From positions 1,981,001-2,045,000 of the forward strand of contig NZ_CP036263.1 of NCBI RefSeq assembly GCF_007741515.1: a DNA stretch of 64,000 nucleotides, in the 5' to 3' direction. The DNA comes from Adhaeretor mobilis. Lineage in GTDB: Bacteria; Planctomycetota; Planctomycetia; Pirellulales; Lacipirellulaceae. A model generated the notes under the pieces. The model saw only the letters and a list, made by a program, of their open reading frames with translations, ran no database searches and was not told the origin of the DNA. This document shows positions 1 through 10,261 of this stretch, in pieces (position 1 is the stretch's first letter; each line of letters opens with the position of its first letter). The position numbers and the translations under genes are program-made.

Positions 1-2431
1 TGCCCATGAGCAAGCCGAGCACGCCAGCCACGCCGAGGATGAGTCCCACCACCAGCGGCAGTAGCAATCCTAGCAAAGCGGGCATGACCATTTCCCGTTG
101 GGCGGCCAGTGTACTGATCGCTACCGGGCGCTCGTAATCGGGCTTGGTAGTGCCTTCCATGATGCCGGCTATTTCGCGGAACTGGCGGCGGACTTCCTCG
201 ACCATACCCTGCGCTGCACGACCCACGGCTTTCATCGTCATGGCACAAAACGCGAAAGTGGCCATCGCACCCAGGAACACACCGACAAGAACCTTGGGGT
301 TCATGAGCGTGGCGTCGTAATATTGCGTGAACTGTGGCAGTGTGGCTGCGGATACCGGTAGCAGTTTGCGCCCGGTGGCATTGAAGGCCAACTTGTCGTC
401 GGGTAATTCAGTTAGTCCGTTGGTGACTTTGCCGACGGGAATCTCCGCATTCAACTCCAATTTTGGCCATGATTCGCGAAGCTTTGGTGCACGCAGTAGC
501 TCTGGCATAATGAGGTAAGGAGTGGAACTATTGGGCTTACCTTCTTCCGTGGATTTGTCGACACGTACCACGAAGCGGTTCGTTACTTTGTAATAAGCGT
601 GATCCTCTCCCTCGGCGACCACGGTTTGTTCTGCAAACGACTCGCCCCAACGCTCGAAGCCGACACGCACGCCTTCCACGTAGGCAGCTAACAGGGCGAG
701 TGCTGTGAGCGCGGCCGAGCCAATCGCAAAGCCTTTGCCCGTGGCGGCTGTTGTGTTGCCGAGCGAATCGAGTGCATCGGTACGTTGACGCACGATCTCT
801 GGCAGACCAGACATCTCCGCATTTCCGCCGGCGTTATCGGCGATTGGGCCGTAAGCATCAGTGGCGAGCGTGATCCCGAGCGTGCTCAGCATTCCCACTG
901 CTGCAATTCCCACACCGTAGAGTCCCAGTGAGAAGTACGTGACGTCTTGGAAATTCCATCCGCTGGCGAAACCGAAGGACATCATGGTCGCTAAGCACAC
1001 CAGCAGCACGGGCACCCAGACGCTAGACATGCCGTCGGCGATGCCGCCGATGATGACTGTGGCCGGGCCTGTTTCTGCCTGAGCGGCGAGTCGCTGCGTC
1101 GGGCCATATTCGTCGCTAGTCACGTATTCCGTCCACCAGCCGATCAGAACGCCGGCGATCAGGCCAACCACGACACTCACTCCTACGCCGGGGATGCCGA
1201 AGCCGATTTCCGTTTCTGCGGTAGATGGCATGAGCAGCCGTGCGGCGATGATAGCACCCACGATCACGAGCCCCGTAGAGAGGTTAATTCCCTTGGCCAG
1301 TGCGTGTAACAAACTCTTTTGCGAGGCTTCGTCGCCCGTGCGAACGAAGTAAATGCCAATGATCGAGCAGGCAATGCCGATGCCGGCTACCACCATCGGC
1401 AATAGGAGAGCGCGGAGCTGTGCTTCCACCTGGGTCATGCCCTCAGGCAAGATCGCAGTCGCGCTGAAGGCAGCGGCACCGAGCGCGGCGGCGGCGAGGA
1501 TCGAACCAGCGTAGGATTCGTAAAGGTCGGCACCCATACCGGCCACATCACCCACATTGTCACCCACGTTGTCGGCGATGGTCGCCGGGTTGCGTGGATC
1601 GTCTTCGGGAATGCCGGCTTCCACTTTGCCGACAAGGTCCGCACCCACGTCGGCCGCCTTGGTGAAGATGCCGCCACCCACGCGGGCAAACAATGCCTGA
1701 GCGCTGGCACCCATGCCAAAGCAAATCATGGTGGCCGTGATGTTTACCAGACTCAGCGGCTCGTTGCCCATCGCAGGCCAGATCCAGTAAAGGAACGCAA
1801 ACCACAGAGCGATATCCATGAGCCCGAGGCCTACGACGGTGAGCCCCATGACCGCACCGCTGCGAAATGCAACTTGTAGACCTTGATTGAGCGATTTCTC
1901 TGCCGCGGCGGCGGTGCGACTACTTGCGGCAGTGGCCGTTCGCATGCCGAACCAGCCAGCCAGGCCGGAGAAAAAGCCACCGGTCAAGAAAGCGAAAGGA
2001 ACGAACGGGCTTTGCACTTTGAGTCCGAAGGCAGCAAAGCCGAGCAGGATGGCAATGATCACGAAGAAAATTGTGACCACTCGAAATTGCTGATCGAGAT
2101 AGGCCCGTGCACCATCGCGCACGTAGCCAGCGATCTCGCGCATGCGCTCGTTGCCTTGGCTGGCCCGCTGCATTTGAGCGTAGAACAGTCGTGCCTGAAT
2201 CAGCGCGGCGAGTGAGCCGATAAACGCGATCGACCAGCAGATGATGACTAACTTGTCGTAAGGTTCTGCACCGCTATTGCCAGCCTCAAGCGTGGCATCG
2301 GCTGCAGACTGCGCCATCGCACTGTTGGCAGCGAGCCAACCAGTAAGCGCCGCAATGGCAGTAAGCAATCCCTTTACGCTGCTAAACTTGAGAAACTGAT
2401 GAAATGCTTCCCGCCTAAACGTTCCAATCAT
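1..2431 (-). CDS. hppA: K+-dependent membrane pyrophosphatase (Na+/H+ pump), C-terminus cut by window edge
   Basis: Membrane-bound pyrophosphatase, which couples hydrolysis of pyrophosphate to pumping of Na+ and/or H+ across the inner membrane. I translated the strand from the ATG at 2431; an AAGGA lies about 11 bases upstream. About 810 codons are present and the last 70-90 residues of the family lie beyond position 1. The hallmark substrate loop (GGGIFTKAADVGADLVGKVE followed by a DNVGDNVGDVAG segment) lies near residues 265-310. The segment GNTTAATGKG (about nt 735-765) has Ala and Gly where K+-independent enzymes have Lys and Thr, so I predict the K+-dependent class. The pumped ion cannot be decided from sequence alone. 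Unusual: about 105 hydrophilic residues are inserted between two late membrane helices (nt about 330-650). The N-terminus has an extra hydrophobic segment ending AAANSAMAQ-like, typical of a signal or anchor. Confidence 0.95.
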   Translation of the reverse strand, partial: MIGTFRREAFHQFLKFSSVKGLLTAIAALTGWLAANSAMAQSAADATLEAGNSGAEPYDKLVIICWSIAFIGSLAALIQARLFYAQMQRASQGNERMREIAGYVRDGARAYLDQQFRVVTIFFVIIAILLGFAAFGLKVQSPFVPFAFLTGGFFSGLAGWFGMRTATAASSRTAAAAEKSLNQGLQVAFRSGAVMGLTVVGLGLMDIALWFAFLYWIWPAMGNEPLSLVNITATMICFGMGASAQALFARVGGGIFTKAADVGADLVGKVEAGIPEDDPRNPATIADNVGDNVGDVAGMGADLYESYAGSILAAAALGAAAFSATAILPEGMTQVEAQLRALLLPMVVAGIGIACSIIGIYFVRTGDEASQKSLLHALAKGINLSTGLVIVGAIIAARLLMPSTAETEIGFGIPGVGVSVVVGLIAGVLIGWWTEYVTSDEYGPTQRLAAQAETGPATVIIGGIADGMSSVWVPVLLVCLATMMSFGFASGWNFQDVTYFSLGLYGVGIAAVGMLSTLGITLATDAYGPIADNAGGNAEMSGLPEIVRQRTDALDSLGNTTAATGKGFAIGSAALTALALLAAYVEGVRVGFERWGESFAEQTVVAEGEDHAYYKVTNRFVVRVDKSTEEGKPNSSTPYLIMPELLRAPKLRESWPKLELNAEIPVGKVTNGLTELPDDKLAFNATGRKLLPVSAATLPQFTQYYDATLMNPKVLVGVFLGAMATFAFCAMTMKAVGRAAQGMVEEVRRQFREIAGIMEGTTKPDYERPVAISTLAAQREMVMPALLGLLLPLVVGLILGVAGVLGLLMG

Positions 2432-2605
2432 TACTTCGTCATTCCTTAAAGGCTTCGTCGATCGAGGCTTCGCTGGGTGATTCAAGTTAACCGAGAATGG
2501 CTCGAATTGCTCTTCTCGACAGCAACGCAAGCCGTGAGTTTACGCTAGAGCGGCAGGGTGGGGAACAGCGGAATTGCGCTGGATTTTCTTAGAAATCGAC
2601 CGTCG

Positions 2606-3607
2606 CTACGTGGGCCGCTGTTGCAACTCGGCGAGGTCGTCCAGCCAACTCTCCAGTAGCGTGCTTTGGTTGGCATTGCGGCTCAGTTGCTCTTCAGCTT
2701 CCAAGCAACGATCTAGCGCCGCCAAGGTGACCCCAGGGTCGTAGCCAGAGTCCTGTCCGGGTGTGCGAAGCTGGTGCGAGAATTTGCCGATTGCGGAAGA
2801 GAGGAGAGTGCGAAACCGCTGTCGACGTGCTTCCGCATCCTTCCCAGCCGAGGTGATCACGTCCATGAGGTCGGATGAAAGTCGTGGCACGTCCATGTTG
2901 GGACTGGTGAGTTGGGTAGTGAGCCGCTGCTGGGCGTCTCGAAGCTGCTCGTCCGCAAATTCGCTAGCCTTACTAAGGCTTCCACCGGCAGCAGCTGCGA
3001 GTTGCTCAGCCGTGGTTGATTCGGTTGTCAAATCCTGTTCGATGAGCAGAGCTGCCAAATCAGCGTTGGGTAGCGGGTTGAACCGCACGATTTGCGAGCG
3101 TGAGAGAATCGTTGGTAGCTGGCGGCTACGGCTGGTGCCGATCAGGAAGATGACGGCTCCGCGTGGCGGCTCCTCAAGAGTTTTTAGCAGGCAATTGGCA
3201 CTTTCGGGCGAAAACCAGTCGGCATCTTCGATGATAGCCACCCGTCGCCGACCCAGCAGGGGACGCATCGCGATATTGTGACACATACCTTCCTTATTGC
3301 GATGTTCTCGATCGCCCAGGAACAGGTCGATTGGCAACGTGCGTTTCCCCGGGGGCCGAGCCACGCGGTCGACATCCGGGTGATTGCCGGCAGCGAACAT
3401 TTTGCATGATTCACATTGTCCGCAGGGCGAGAGGGCGACTTCGTCCGGGTTGGCGCACAGCAGCACTGCAGAAAGGGCTTCGGCGAAGGTTCGTTTCCCA
3501 ATGCCATCGGGACCTACGAAGAGATAGGTCGACGCCAAGCGACCACACGCCAAACTCTGGCGGAATCGCTCGGCAATTCGGTCGTGCCCTCGAACTCCTT
3601 GCCACAT
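2606..3607 (-). CDS. holB: DNA polymerase III delta' subunit (clamp loader)
   Basis: Clamp-loader AAA+ subunit of 333 residues that helps load the sliding clamp at replication forks. It has a P-loop-like GPDGIGKRT (residues 32-40), a zinc-binding set C51, C62, C65 and C68 (spacing C-x10-C-x2-C-x2-C), a Walker B-like AIIEDAD, the LLKTLEEPP helix, and a sensor 1 region ending in ILSRSQ, where the SRC-type motif has Gln-adjacent Ser. The residue after GK is Arg, so nucleotide binding may be weak, as in many delta' subunits. DnaX/tau would be the alternative, but the protein is short and lacks the long C-terminal domain. Start ATG at 3607 fits the family N-terminus (VRGHDRIAERF). It stands alone between hppA and a divergent zinc-ribbon gene. 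Confidence 0.9.
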   Translation of the reverse strand: MWQGVRGHDRIAERFRQSLACGRLASTYLFVGPDGIGKRTFAEALSAVLLCANPDEVALSPCGQCESCKMFAAGNHPDVDRVARPPGKRTLPIDLFLGDREHRNKEGMCHNIAMRPLLGRRRVAIIEDADWFSPESANCLLKTLEEPPRGAVIFLIGTSRSRQLPTILSRSQIVRFNPLPNADLAALLIEQDLTTESTTAEQLAAAAGGSLSKASEFADEQLRDAQQRLTTQLTSPNMDVPRLSSDLMDVITSAGKDAEARRQRFRTLLSSAIGKFSHQLRTPGQDSGYDPGVTLAALDRCLEAEEQLSRNANQSTLLESWLDDLAELQQRPT

Positions 3608-3834
3608 GGTCGTAATTCCCAGGGAATTGTTGAGTGTTACGGGCCATAATAGCGAATCGAACTGTGAGAAGGGAGTGTGGCAGTGGAAACTGTCTAAGAT
3701 GGTGCATCAATAGCCTGCGATCGTAACTCTGTCAGAGTTTGGCTCCAGCGGCGTGCGAAGGAGGTAAGGCGCGCCGGCTAAGCTGTAAGCGGCCCAGATC
3801 GCGGACAATTCCTGAATTTTCTATAACCAAACGC

Positions 3835-5184
3835 ATGTCTTCGACTGGACCACCTCCGGAGTACACTTCCTTTGGCTGCACGCTGTGCGGCACGCGACTT
3901 AGCTTTCGAGTGAAGTATGTGGGTAAAAAGACCAAATGCCCAGACTGCGGCAGAGTAAACGTCATTCCTCCACCGGAAGTGAAGCGGGCAGTGCCCAAGC
4001 CGCTTGCTATGGAGGGTGAGCAGTTCGAGCTGTGGGGCGTGGACGAAGCACCCTTGCCAGCGGAGCAAATTGCCAAGCAGCCGACGTTAATTCCCGTGAG
4101 CTGCCGGCTGTGCTACACGCTGATGTACGCTCGCGAAGCGCATTTGGGCAAGCAGGCGAAATGCCCAGACTGTGGAACCAAGACGCTGATCAAGAGACCG
4201 GCGGCTGAGCCAACAAGCGGACCGGTGGGCGTGCCCGATGGGCAAGAGTACCAGCTCGACCCGACCTCTGCCCCCACGCCGCGGCCTGTGCCCAAGCCAG
4301 TTGCGGTGCGTCAGGCGGAGATTCGTGAGGCGGAGCGGAGGGCCTACGAGGAAAAAGAAGGAGGAACTAGTGACAGTGATGCGCCCAGGAAAAAGAAGCG
4401 GAAGAAGAAACGGGCCGCATTGCGAGAACAGCCGGTGAAATTTCCGCTGGTGCAGCGTGTGCCGGCCATGTTGCTTACCGCTCCGATCCTGATTCGGTGG
4501 TTCGTGCTGTCGGTTTTTCTAGTCGTCGTGAGCAGTTTCGGAAGTTTTGGGGCGGGCGATGCCGCCAGCAAGTTTCATGCGGTTGCGATGGTCTGCTTTT
4601 TCGTCATCAGTTGTATCTTAGGGATCTTGTGGCTTGCGGCGGCATCGGCGGTGTGGCTAGCGATTCTCACGGAAAGCGCTGACGGTCACGATGAGTTACA
4701 CAACCCACCTAGCACGGATTTCGTGGAATGGATTGGCGAGGCAATGTATTTTCTCATTTCGGCTGTGGCCAGCGCCGTACCGGCTGCACTCATCGGAAAA
4801 GCGATGACCCAACTCGCTGAGTCGCTATCTCCTTCGGTCGCGGACCTCGGTCCAGTGCTAGCAGGCACGGGTTGGCTATTGGCATTCCCGGTAGCAATTC
4901 TCTCATCGCTAGAACAAGGTTCCCCGATGGCCGTATTCTCACCTAAGATCGGCAAAAGCTTGCTGACCTGTCTGCCCACGTGGCTGCTCTACTACGCGGA
5001 AACCATGCTGCTGATCGGTGCTGCAGCGGCAGGTAGTGTTTGGCTGATCGGCAGGCATCCTCTGCTGGGAATGGCCGCTGCACCGGTGCTGTTTGCTGCC
5101 ACGCTCCTTTATTTCCGCCTGCTGGGGCGATTGGCTTGGCAGTTGAGCGAGTTGACTTCGATTGAAATCGAGGGTGCTGAGTAG
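3835..5184 (+). CDS. Double zinc-ribbon membrane protein, function unknown
   Basis: Protein of 449 residues with two N-terminal zinc ribbons of the form CxLC...CPDC. The first is near residues 14-40 (FGCTLCG, then KCPDCGR) and the second near 92-120 (SCRLCYT, then KCPDCGT). A basic linker rich in Lys and Arg follows, then about six hydrophobic helices (about residues 215-440). The ribbons and basic linker are probably cytoplasmic. An in-frame ATG exists at 3739, but its 32 extra residues are Arg/Cys-rich and unlike the rest, so I chose the ATG at 3835; neither start has a clear ribosome binding site. I do not recognise a named family. The layout of zinc ribbons plus multi-pass membrane domain recurs in planctomycetes (general knowledge, not checked here). 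It converges with the DUF2809 gene, with 23 bases between the stops. Confidence 0.75.
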   Translation: MSSTGPPPEYTSFGCTLCGTRLSFRVKYVGKKTKCPDCGRVNVIPPPEVKRAVPKPLAMEGEQFELWGVDEAPLPAEQIAKQPTLIPVSCRLCYTLMYAREAHLGKQAKCPDCGTKTLIKRPAAEPTSGPVGVPDGQEYQLDPTSAPTPRPVPKPVAVRQAEIREAERRAYEEKEGGTSDSDAPRKKKRKKKRAALREQPVKFPLVQRVPAMLLTAPILIRWFVLSVFLVVVSSFGSFGAGDAASKFHAVAMVCFFVISCILGILWLAAASAVWLAILTESADGHDELHNPPSTDFVEWIGEAMYFLISAVASAVPAALIGKAMTQLAESLSPSVADLGPVLAGTGWLLAFPVAILSSLEQGSPMAVFSPKIGKSLLTCLPTWLLYYAETMLLIGAAAAGSVWLIGRHPLLGMAAAPVLFAATLLYFRLLGRLAWQLSELTSIEIEGAE

Positions 5185-5207
5185 GCCATGCAAGAATCAC
5201 TGTTTAT

Positions 5208-5618
5208 TCAATGCTTGGTCAGAGGGCGCACCCCCTGCGTCGTAATCCAATGATCCACGATGGCCCCGAAGACGACGCCCACCGTGTAACACGCCAGGTC
5301 ACTCCAGAGAAATCCAAATCCGAGAACTAGTCCTCCCAAGCGAGTCGCACGGAGAGAGTCGATCCACGGAGCGTGGTAGAGCTGACTCGCTTCAATGAGA
5401 AACGCAAAGCTCAAGGCGACTGCCGCTCGCAGAGCAATCTGCCGACAGGGCCAGAGGCAACTCACCAAAAAGAATACCATCAGGGCCCACAGCGAGTCTC
5501 CGGCATAGTCGGCAAGAAGAGTCGGAAGTGAGCTTCCAAAGTGACGCGAAGCCAAGCCGAGAGTAACTACGATTAAGGTTGCAATCAAATAGGCGAGTCT
5601 TCTCTTCCACGTGGGCAT
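5208..5618 (-). CDS. DUF2809 family small membrane protein
   Basis: Protein of 136 residues with four to five hydrophobic helices. The family-typical segments are EASQLYHAPWIDSLRATRLG and GFLWSDLACYTVGV. DUF2809 proteins have no known function; VanZ-like proteins are distant relatives in topology. A TTG at 5639 would add seven residues and overlap purQ by four bases, but the ATG at 5618 gives the usual basic start (MPTWKRR). It lies directly behind purQ, so it is probably the last gene of the tyrA-purSL-purQ unit, though nothing in it suggests purine metabolism. Confidence 0.75.
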   Translation of the reverse strand: MPTWKRRLAYLIATLIVVTLGLASRHFGSSLPTLLADYAGDSLWALMVFFLVSCLWPCRQIALRAAVALSFAFLIEASQLYHAPWIDSLRATRLGGLVLGFGFLWSDLACYTVGVVFGAIVDHWITTQGVRPLTKH

Positions 5619-5635
5619 TCCAGAGTCCCTGCAAC

Positions 5636-6427
5636 TCAATCAAAATAGCGCACTGCGTTCTTGAAAATTGCCAGTCCTGCGCCCTCGTCTCCATCCTTGG
5701 ATTCCGGTAGGCGAGTCCACTGCGGGTGTTGCGTACGATCAACGAATCGCTCGGGGTGTGGCATTAGCCCAAATACTCGACCGGATGTATCCGTCATCCC
5801 CGCTACGTCTCCAGCTGCGCCGTTTGGATTGTAATCGCCGCTTGCGCTGTTCATTTCTCCTGGGTTGCCCTCATTCGGTACATAGCGCAGAACCAACTGC
5901 CCGGAGTTCGCCAGTTTTTCCAGTGTTGACGAATCCTTCGTTGCGAAACGTCCCTCGGCATGAGCGATGGGCAGATACATACGCTCGATGCCACTAAGGA
6001 AAACACAACGCGATGAGTCTGCTTCGAGATGCACCCAACGATCGATGAAACGCCCTGATGCGTTCCAGTCGAGTGTGGATGTGGGGCCCTCAGGGCCGTC
6101 GTTGTCAAGCAGGCCGCTCTTGATCAGTACCTGAAAACCGTTGCAAATGCCAAGGATCAGCTTGCCCGCTTCGCGAAACTCAGCGAGCGCGTCAGCTAGA
6201 TGGTGACGCAACTGGTTAGCGAATATTCGCCCCGCGGCCACGTCGTCGCCGTAGCTAAAGCCTCCGGGCAGGCAGAGGATTTCATGATCCGCAATGCGGG
6301 TCGGCGATTCAAGCCAGCGATTCAAGTGAACCACACTCGGGGAACTGCCGGCCATTTGGAAGGCGTGGGCCGTCTCAGCATCGCAGTTGGTGCCAGGAGC
6401 TCGGAGAACTAGAACGCGGGGAGACAT
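5636..6427 (-). CDS. purQ: Phosphoribosylformylglycinamidine synthase, glutaminase subunit PurQ
   Basis: Class I glutamine amidotransferase subunit of FGAM synthase (263 residues), which releases ammonia from glutamine for step four of purine synthesis. The nucleophile is C95 in GICNGFQ. The catalytic His-Glu pair is in the late MPHPERF motif, and the oxyanion region is LPGGFSYGDD (residues 53-62). Length and motifs match the PurQ family, larger than the roughly 225 residues of Bacillus PurQ because of inserts near residues 105-200. Start ATG at 6427 puts the first strand (RVLVLRAPGTN) in the right place. It follows purSL on the same strand with a 47-base gap, so the two subunits are likely co-transcribed. 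Confidence 0.95.
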   Translation of the reverse strand: MSPRVLVLRAPGTNCDAETAHAFQMAGSSPSVVHLNRWLESPTRIADHEILCLPGGFSYGDDVAAGRIFANQLRHHLADALAEFREAGKLILGICNGFQVLIKSGLLDNDGPEGPTSTLDWNASGRFIDRWVHLEADSSRCVFLSGIERMYLPIAHAEGRFATKDSSTLEKLANSGQLVLRYVPNEGNPGEMNSASGDYNPNGAAGDVAGMTDTSGRVFGLMPHPERFVDRTQHPQWTRLPESKDGDEGAGLAIFKNAVRYFD

Positions 6428-6474
6428 GTCGCTTAGGAGTAAGGATGAGGGAGGAATGTGGACGTGTTAAGTGC

Positions 6475-9432
6475 TTACCAGTCGAGCGGTGCTTGCCATG
6501 CGGCTTTCAATTCACTCAGCGAGCAATCGACTTGTCGCTTAGCAGATTCAGAAATCGTCAACCGATCTGTTTCGTTGACCGCGCCAACTTGAGCGTGAGC
6601 AACTTCAGACATCGCGGCCTCGAAGGCCTGTTGTTTCTCTGGCGGCACTTCGCACAGGAAGCGGCTGTTGGACTCGCTGAAGAGCCTTGTCGTTGCACAG
6701 ATCGAATCGCCCTCGGCGGGCACTGCAGCGAGCGAAATCTCTGCACCAAGGCCACCAGCAAAGGCCATTTCGGCGGCTGCTACAGCCAAGCCGCCTTCGC
6801 TCAAGTCGTGACACGCGGCTAGGCAGCCTTGATTGATCGCGTTGTGGATGGCGTGAAAGGTTTGCAGTGCACTCTGCGTGTTTACCTGTGGCGGGCGGCC
6901 GCCTTGGAGATCGTTCACCAAGGAAAAGTGCGAGCCGCCAAGTTCGTCATCGGTGTTGCCCACAAGATACAACAGATTGCCGGACTGCTTGAGGTCCATC
7001 GTGACAGCGCTCGCCACGTCGGCGATTTGCCCCATGGCGCTGATCAAAAGCGTGGGCGGGATTGCGATGGTTTCTTTCTTGCCGTCTGGGCCCGCATAGC
7101 TGAACTCGTTGTTCAGGCTGTCTTTGCCGCTAATGAAAGGTGTTCCGAATGCGATCGACAGGTCGTGGCATGCCAGGGCGGCACGTACGAGCGAGCCGAG
7201 CGTTTCGTTGCGTTCGCAATCGCCCCAGCAGAAGTTGTCGAGAATCGCGATACGCGTTGGGTCGGCACCCACGGCCACGCAGTTGCGAATCGCTTCGTCG
7301 ATGGCACTGGCGGCCATATGGTAGGGGTCGTAATCACCGTAGCACGGGTTCATGCCGTTGCTAATCACCACGCCACGCCGCGAAGTGAGCACGGGACGAA
7401 CGATGGCCGCATCACTCGGGCCGTCGCTGGCGACTCCGACCAGCGGTTTCACGACGCTGCCACCTTGGACTTCGTGATCGTACTGGCGGATGATCCATTC
7501 CTTGCTGGCCACGTTTAGCGAGCCGAGGATGTTCAGCAAGTCGTCGTTGTGATTGTCCCGTTCGGGTAGTGAAATAGGTTTCGTGGCGAGAGGTTTGTAG
7601 TTTGCTTCACGAATCACCGGCGGACGACCGTTGTGGAGGAAGTCCATCGACAGATCGGCAACCGTTTCGCCGGCGTACTTTAATACGAGGCGTCCGGTCG
7701 GTTCGAACTTGCCGAGGATCGTGGCTTCCACGTCTTCGCTCTCGCAAAGACTACAAACCGCCTCCCACTTTTCTTCTGGTACGCTTAGGACCATACGCTC
7801 TTGGGCTTCGGAAATCCAAATTTCCGTGTAGGTGAGCCCGGCATACTTGGTAGGCGCCCGCTCCAGCCAAACTTCCGCGCCAAGTTCCTCGCCCATCTCG
7901 CCCACGGCACTGCTGAAGCCACCAGCACCGCAGTCGGTAATGGACGTGAACAGGTTTTGGTCGCGGGCGGCGAGCAGCACATCGAGAACTTTTTTCTCTT
8001 CGATTGCATTGCCAATTTGCACGGCACCACCGGATAGGCTCTCGCTCTCGCTGGTGAGTTCGGCACTGGAGAAAGTTGCCCCGTGGATGCCATCGCGACC
8101 AGTGCGACCGCCAACGGCGACAATGAAGTCGCCCGGCTGCGGCTCTTTGAACGACTTGTCTTTGGGAATGAGTCCCACGTTACCGCAGTACACCAGCGGA
8201 TTGCCGAGGTAGCGGGAATCGAAGAATACGGAGCCGTTCACCGTGGGGATGCCCATGCGATTGCCGTAGTCACGCACGCCTTCCACGACGCCGCGCATCA
8301 CGAGTTTTGGATGCAGCACGCCTGGCGGTAACGATTCAGGCGGGGTATCGGGCGGTGCGAAGCAAAACACATCCGTATTGCAAATCGGCTTGGCCCCGAG
8401 GCCCGTACCTATCGTGTCACGGATAACCCCGCCCATGCCCGTGTTGGCACCGCCGTACGGCTCGAGCGCCGAAGGGTGATTGTGCGTCTCCACTTTAAAG
8501 GCCAGATTGAACTGGTCGTCGAAACGCACGATGCCGGCGTTGTCTTTGAACACGCTCACGCACCAATCGTCCTGGGTCTCATCCTTGGCCCACTGGCGGC
8601 GCAGATGTTGGGTTGCCTCGAAAATGGTCTCTTTGAGCATGTTGTCAAACTGCCGCTCGCCGTTTTCATCTTTATAGGCAATTCGCCCGGCAAGCGTTTT
8701 GTGACTGCAGTGCTCGCTCCAGGTTTGGGCAATGGTTTCTAGCTCGATGTCCGTCGGATCACGCTGCATGTCCGTGTACAGTTGCCGAATGGTTTGCATT
8801 TCGGCAAGTTGCAAGTAGAGCTGCCCCTCGCGACTCAATCGCATGAGGCCTTCATCATCTAGCTCGCGGATCGGCGTGGTTCGGATCTCAAATTTGTAGT
8901 CCCCCCCCAATTGCAACCGATCAAACGGGAGCGGGCCGACGACCACTTGCTCGATGGCATCGTTGGCGAGCAATCGCGTGGCGAGCTGCTGGGCTTTCTC
9001 CTCGCTCAGTTTGGAACTGTCCTCACCAGCGATCCAGTATTTGCGGAGCGTACGCACGGCGTCGATCTCCAGGCCAAAATCGCGGGCCGCGGCTTCGGCG
9101 CTTTGAGCAACGGGGTCCATCACGCCCGGCTTAAGCAGCACGTGGACCAATTGAGCGTTTTCGCTTGCTTCCAGCCGTTGCGGAGTGGCGTGCAGCGACG
9201 CGTCGCCAATGGGCGCGACAATAGCCGTCTCAACAACCGGGTCGCTGAATAGTTCGCCGGCAAGTTTCTCAGCAGACTCCGCATTGAGTGCTTCGCCCTG
9301 CACGAGATAGCTACGGGCCGAGGCCGCTTGTAGCGGCTCGTCCCAGTGCAAATCGGCAGCGTCCGCAACAAGCTGTGCCGCAGCTCGATCGTCTTCCGCG
9401 TGGCGGGGGTGGAGGTCAATCTCCCAGAGCAT
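6475..9432 (-). CDS. purL: FGAM synthase PurS-PurL fusion
   Basis: Catalytic subunit of phosphoribosylformylglycinamidine synthase (985 residues). It carries two PurS-like units at the N-terminus (about residues 1-75 and 95-167) fused to a full PurL. Active-site and binding motifs are [11 protein letters not shown] (residues 239-249), [19 protein letters not shown], a [19 protein letters not shown] segment, [16 protein letters not shown], and [15 protein letters not shown] near the C-terminus. Separate PurS usually forms dimers, so tandem copies may reproduce that dimer within one chain (inference). The open frame extends upstream to 9603, but that extra part only mirrors tyrA. I chose the ATG at 9432, which overlaps the end of tyrA by 17 bases. 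An 8-G tract lies inside the frame near 8901-8908; the reading frame is intact across it. Confidence 0.93.
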   Translation of the reverse strand: MLWEIDLHPRHAEDDRAAAQLVADAADLHWDEPLQAASARSYLVQGEALNAESAEKLAGELFSDPVVETAIVAPIGDASLHATPQRLEASENAQLVHVLLKPGVMDPVAQSAEAAARDFGLEIDAVRTLRKYWIAGEDSSKLSEEKAQQLATRLLANDAIEQVVVGPLPFDRLQLGGDYKFEIRTTPIRELDDEGLMRLSREGQLYLQLAEMQTIRQLYTDMQRDPTDIELETIAQTWSEHCSHKTLAGRIAYKDENGERQFDNMLKETIFEATQHLRRQWAKDETQDDWCVSVFKDNAGIVRFDDQFNLAFKVETHNHPSALEPYGGANTGMGGVIRDTIGTGLGAKPICNTDVFCFAPPDTPPESLPPGVLHPKLVMRGVVEGVRDYGNRMGIPTVNGSVFFDSRYLGNPLVYCGNVGLIPKDKSFKEPQPGDFIVAVGGRTGRDGIHGATFSSAELTSESESLSGGAVQIGNAIEEKKVLDVLLAARDQNLFTSITDCGAGGFSSAVGEMGEELGAEVWLERAPTKYAGLTYTEIWISEAQERMVLSVPEEKWEAVCSLCESEDVEATILGKFEPTGRLVLKYAGETVADLSMDFLHNGRPPVIREANYKPLATKPISLPERDNHNDDLLNILGSLNVASKEWIIRQYDHEVQGGSVVKPLVGVASDGPSDAAIVRPVLTSRRGVVISNGMNPCYGDYDPYHMAASAIDEAIRNCVAVGADPTRIAILDNFCWGDCERNETLGSLVRAALACHDLSIAFGTPFISGKDSLNNEFSYAGPDGKKETIAIPPTLLISAMGQIADVASAVTMDLKQSGNLLYLVGNTDDELGGSHFSLVNDLQGGRPPQVNTQSALQTFHAIHNAINQGCLAACHDLSEGGLAVAAAEMAFAGGLGAEISLAAVPAEGDSICATTRLFSESNSRFLCEVPPEKQQAFEAAMSEVAHAQVGAVNETDRLTISESAKRQVDCSLSELKAAWQAPLDW

Positions 9433-10261
9433 TTCGAATCCGTTGTGCGTTTTGCAGGTGTTTTTCGAGAGTTGACCAATCCTGCTGTTCGCAAGCCTGG
9501 CGCAACAAACCCAAGTTATCCTCGTAACGAGTGAGCGCGTCGAGGAGCGCTTCGCGATTGGTGGCAAAAATTTGTCGCCAGAGAGCCGGATCGCTGGCGG
9601 CAATCCGTGTCGTGTCCGACCAGCCTGTGGCGGCTAGCGGCAGGAATTCTTCCGGGGTAGCACCTGAGAGGGCAAAAGCCGCCAGATGAGGTAAGTGACT
9701 CGTGGCGGCGAGAGCCTGGTCGTGCTCGGCGGGCGTCATTTGTTTGACAATTGCACCAAGAAGCCTCCAGAAATCGGAAATCTTTGCCGCAATCTCCGGC
9801 GGAGTTGAGGCGAAAGGAGTGACCACGACGGTTCGAGCTAAGAGCAAATCACCATCAGCATGTTCGGGCCCGCTACGATGTCCCCCGGCCAGTGGATGAC
9901 TACCCACAAAGCGGCTGGCCAACTCCGGGTCTGCTGAAAGGATGGACTCGCAAATAGAGGCCTTTGTGCTGCCAGCGTCGGTGAGTAGCGATTCAGGAGC
10001 CGCCTTTGCCGCGGCGAGTGCTAGTGGTGCAATTTGATCTACCGGTGTAGCAACGACGATCAATTCAGAGCCGGCGACACCTTCTTTCAGATTGAGGGTC
10101 GCACGATCCACGGCCCCGATTTCGAGAGCCGCGTCGAGGCTCGATTGTCGTCGGCCGATGCCGACGACTTCGCTCGCCAGCTTACGTTGACGTATGGCTT
10201 TTCCAATGGAGCCCCCCAGCAGCCCGACTCCGATGATCGCAATTCTCTGGTAACGTGGCAT
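9416..10261 (-). CDS. tyrA: Prephenate dehydrogenase
   Basis: NAD(P)-dependent enzyme of 281 residues that converts prephenate to 4-hydroxyphenylpyruvate in tyrosine synthesis. The Rossmann motif is [17 protein letters not shown] at residues 7-23. [21 protein letters not shown] and the catalytic-His motif [11 protein letters not shown] are all family signatures. There is no ACT or chorismate mutase domain, so it is the short monofunctional type. Start ATG at 10261. Its 3' end overlaps purSL by 17 bases, so translation of the two is probably coupled. Arogenate specificity cannot be excluded from sequence. Confidence 0.93.
   Translation of the reverse strand: MPRYQRIAIIGVGLLGGSIGKAIRQRKLASEVVGIGRRQSSLDAALEIGAVDRATLNLKEGVAGSELIVVATPVDQIAPLALAAAKAAPESLLTDAGSTKASICESILSADPELASRFVGSHPLAGGHRSGPEHADGDLLLARTVVVTPFASTPPEIAAKISDFWRLLGAIVKQMTPAEHDQALAATSHLPHLAAFALSGATPEEFLPLAATGWSDTTRIAASDPALWRQIFATNREALLDALTRYEDNLGLLRQACEQQDWSTLEKHLQNAQRIRNALGD

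Noticed and set aside
1..2431. Short plus-strand frames (for example 98-361 and 1883-2215) opposite hppA
   Set aside because: They are the complementary reading of a strong coding gene and show no protein-like features.
8901..8908. Possible frameshift at an 8-G tract in purSL
   Set aside because: The reading frame and family motifs run intact through it.
9433..9603. N-terminal extension of PurSL
   Set aside because: It is the mirror of tyrA in another frame; the family start is at ATG 9432.
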